Below, one piece after another: positions 61,991 to 64,000 of a stretch of 64,000 nt of DNA (position 1 is the stretch's first letter; the number at the start of each line of letters is the position of its first letter). The notes beneath the pieces were generated by a model that was not told where the DNA came from, searched no databases, and saw nothing but the letters and a program-made list of their open reading frames with translations. This DNA is from Micrasema longulum. Taxonomy: Eukaryota; Arthropoda; Insecta; Trichoptera; Brachycentridae. Where the stretch lies: the NCBI GenBank assembly GCA_022494885.1, contig JAGVSM010003439.1, forward strand, positions 1-64,000, given 5' to 3'. Position numbers and translations under genes: made by a program.

Positions 61991-63040
61991 TTTTATTAAA
62001 CCAAAGCCTATTTATATGCGACTACCACTTATTTTTAAAAGATAAAAAAATGTAGGGAGTACGGAGTTACCCAACATTTGCGTGTGATTCCGTAAATCGT
62101 TCGTCTAATTTCGTACATTCGTTCAAGGCTCAATAAAGCCCTATTAAAGATATTTTTACAAAAGATAAAATTACTTTATCAATCAATTCTTTATTATAGT
62201 TTTTACATAATGTATGTACATTCATTCACTAAATTCACATAAATAATTATCAGCAGAAGTCTCATCAATCTGTGCCAGTATTTTTCGTTCTTACCAAATT
62301 CATCGCAAATTACTTACATTATCTTATCTTAACTTTATTTTCTTTCTCCGCATTGGCAATTCTGAGATAAACGTTGATAAAAGAGCAATGAGGTCAAGTG
62401 ACGTTGGTGTGTAATACAAATAGTTGTGGCGATTAATGCCGTACAGTGTACGGGATTAACCGAAAATGTATTGACTTCAACGTCCTGTAGTTACAAAAAC
62501 ATACCTAACTGAGTGTTACATCGTCGATAACATTGTGTTAAATACGACTGCAAGATGAAATTCAATACCGTCAAGATTTGTATTTACAGCTTATTTTCTG
62601 ATGTAAAAATATTGTAACAGTGAGTGTGAAATCACATCACATCTGATGGCACCGCCAGTACTCAGCTGACTGATGTGATAACTTGCAAGTGTGCGAGACT
62701 GCACACAACGAACGAGTGACAGAAATACACATTTGTACATTTCCTACTTAAAACTGCTGTATGGAATTGGCAGCTGTACGGTATTACCCTTCACTCCCCT
62801 AGTAGAGGAACGAAATATTTTTTTCAACTTTTTCTCACGCTCATTAACTGCCGAAATCGTGGAATGTCGAACTTCCACATTTTTGCACAATTGTTTACAA
62901 TTTTTTTGCATATTGATTTCAATATAATTTACGATATCAAATTTATACCCGTTATTAACAGTAGAAATGTGTGAAATGGCAAAAGGCCATCAAACATTAT
63001 TGGTAATAATTTAAAAAATATATATATTTACAGTTTTTTT
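61990..63040. other. no recognisable gene
   Basis: 62100-62160 and 62400-62720 are less AT-rich and share nothing with the rest of the window. An inverted pair, CATCACATCTGATGGC and TGACTGATGTGAT, stands near 62634-62672. A short plus-strand frame at 62691-62927 has no motif. It could be single-copy DNA. Confidence 0.35.
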
Positions 63041-63180
63041 GTTATCATTTTTTATTACATAATATATTTAACTTTTTTCATGAAAACAAAAAAATCCCAC
63101 ATAGGCATGCATGGCTTGTGCCTGGGTACACTAAATCTAGAATACATTATGAAATCAAAGGTGTAGAGTATGCATAAAAT
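63040..63180 (-). repeat. repeat tail shared with 20510-20660 and 2230-2280
   Basis: AAAAAAATCCCACATAGGCA followed by TGGCTTGTGCCTGGGTACAC matches the 2250-2290 block AAAGGCATGGCCTGTTCG in layout. Probably the 3' tail of a LINE. Confidence 0.4.
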
Positions 63181-63559
63181 ATTTAAAAAAACATATAAAA
63201 TAAAAATTAAAAGTTTAATTTCGATTGTGTTTTTTTTATTTTTTTTAGTATTAGTAAGTAGAAAATGAGAAATAGAAAAAAAATATTTATGAGAAAAAAA
63301 GTATTAAATTAAAGTTGATAATTAAATTAGGAAAAAATACGAGAGCAAAATTCAAATGAATTAGGTGTTAACGGTGTTAACATAAGTTGCGTCCGTTTTT
63401 TTTTTAAATTTCAAAATTAGCACCAAAATTTTTAAAAAATGGTAAAGGTTTATACGTCATTCGAAAGAAAATTGTCTGTTTTACAAGATATTGTGTTTGC
63501 TCTTACGTTATACACCCATGTCGCCGCCAAACGGTTAAATCAACAGCTGAATTAAGCGG

Positions 63560-64000
63560 CTAGGCTGTACATTTTTCTTCTTCTCCTGCAGCCTTATTCT
63601 CTCCACTGCCGGATGGCGGCCTCTTCCAAACGTCTCCATTCCATCCTATCACCCGCTTTCATCATCCATGTTTTACCGGCGAAAGAGGCGATGTATTTGT
63701 CCCATCTTTTCTGTGGCCTTCCAACAGTTCTTTTGTTTGCCTATGGTCTCCACTTTATTACTCTGGGTGTCCACCTGCCATATTTTGCCTCGCCGAGTGT
63801 CCTGCCCACTGCCATTTCAATTTTGCCGCACGATCCATGATATCCGCGACTCCAGTTCGGCGTCTTATTTCTTCATTTCTTACTCTGTCTCTTAGACATA
63901 CACCGAGTATCTGTCTTTCCATGGGTTGTTGCGTGCATTTTAATTTCTGGCTACTTTTTTGTGTGGCTGTACATTAAATGCCAGCATTCGACTGAATGGC
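63560..64000 (-). pseudogene. RTE-like LINE, C-terminal part (runs off the window)
   Basis: Minus-strand frames with several shifts read NNPWKDRYSVYV near 63915, RRTGVADIMDRAAK-like near 63840, ARRGKIWQVDTQS near 63785, and CWKATEKMGQIHRLF near 63700. They end with DDESG*DGMETFGRGRHPAV near 63615. The order (R..LG...RD..RN..IR.RT.V.DI, then WAGH-type, then RP-type) is that of the end of RTE-like enzymes. Its 5' part lies beyond the window. Confidence 0.6.

Noticed and set aside
1..64000. CRISPR arrays, bacterial operons or a replication origin.
   Set aside because: No regularly spaced identical short repeats with unique spacers, and all recognisable content is animal transposon DNA.

Overview
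This window is AT-rich nuclear DNA from an animal, most likely an insect or other arthropod. The evidence is tRNA-derived SINEs, reverse-transcriptase pseudogenes, Tc1/mariner, piggyBac-like and pogo-like DNA transposons, short introns with GT..AG borders, and no operons or ribosome binding sites. No species can be named from the sequence alone. Almost everything recognisable is interspersed repeat. I see only two short segments that look like host-gene exons.

Layout. 0-13 kb holds decayed LINE 3' ends (RTE-like and CR1/L2/jockey-like), a 450 bp foldback element, and the first copies of three tRNA-headed SINE families. 13-18 kb holds an orphan N-terminal Tc1 transposase fragment and, 2 kb further on, a full-length Tc1-like element with TA target duplication and a 72 bp intron in its transposase. 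18-34 kb holds more LINE tails, a mariner transposase relic, an LTR with a tRNA-Lys-type primer binding site, a piggyBac-like TTAA element carrying a large hairpin, a dispersed duplication of the 9-10 kb segment, and a 288 bp tandem repeat. 34-41 kb is a nest of foldback elements. It includes one split by a LINE with a 5 bp target duplication and a 243 bp near-perfect hairpin with TAA target duplication.

41.3-43.7 kb is a 2.4 kb element with inverted ends and TA target duplication, whose pre-insertion site can be read from a paralogous repeat at 38.3 kb. It carries six copies of a 16 bp motif in two subterminal clusters. It is the best candidate for something undescribed.

43.86-44.6 kb (minus strand) is the 5' end of a probable host gene: a GC-rich promoter region, a 64 bp intron in the 5' leader, and a first coding exon for a small single-pass membrane protein with signal peptide. 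49.48-49.56 kb (plus strand) is a short exon beginning a THAP zinc-finger domain and ending at a consensus splice donor. The two point away from each other across about 5.4 kb. 50-64 kb returns to MITEs, SINEs and R1/jockey-, RTE- and L2-like LINE pieces.

The window is therefore mainly a record of insertion history. Paralogous copies inside it let several target duplications and deletion junctions be read directly. All names are family-level assignments from motifs read by eye; coordinates of decayed repeats are approximate to about 10-30 bases.
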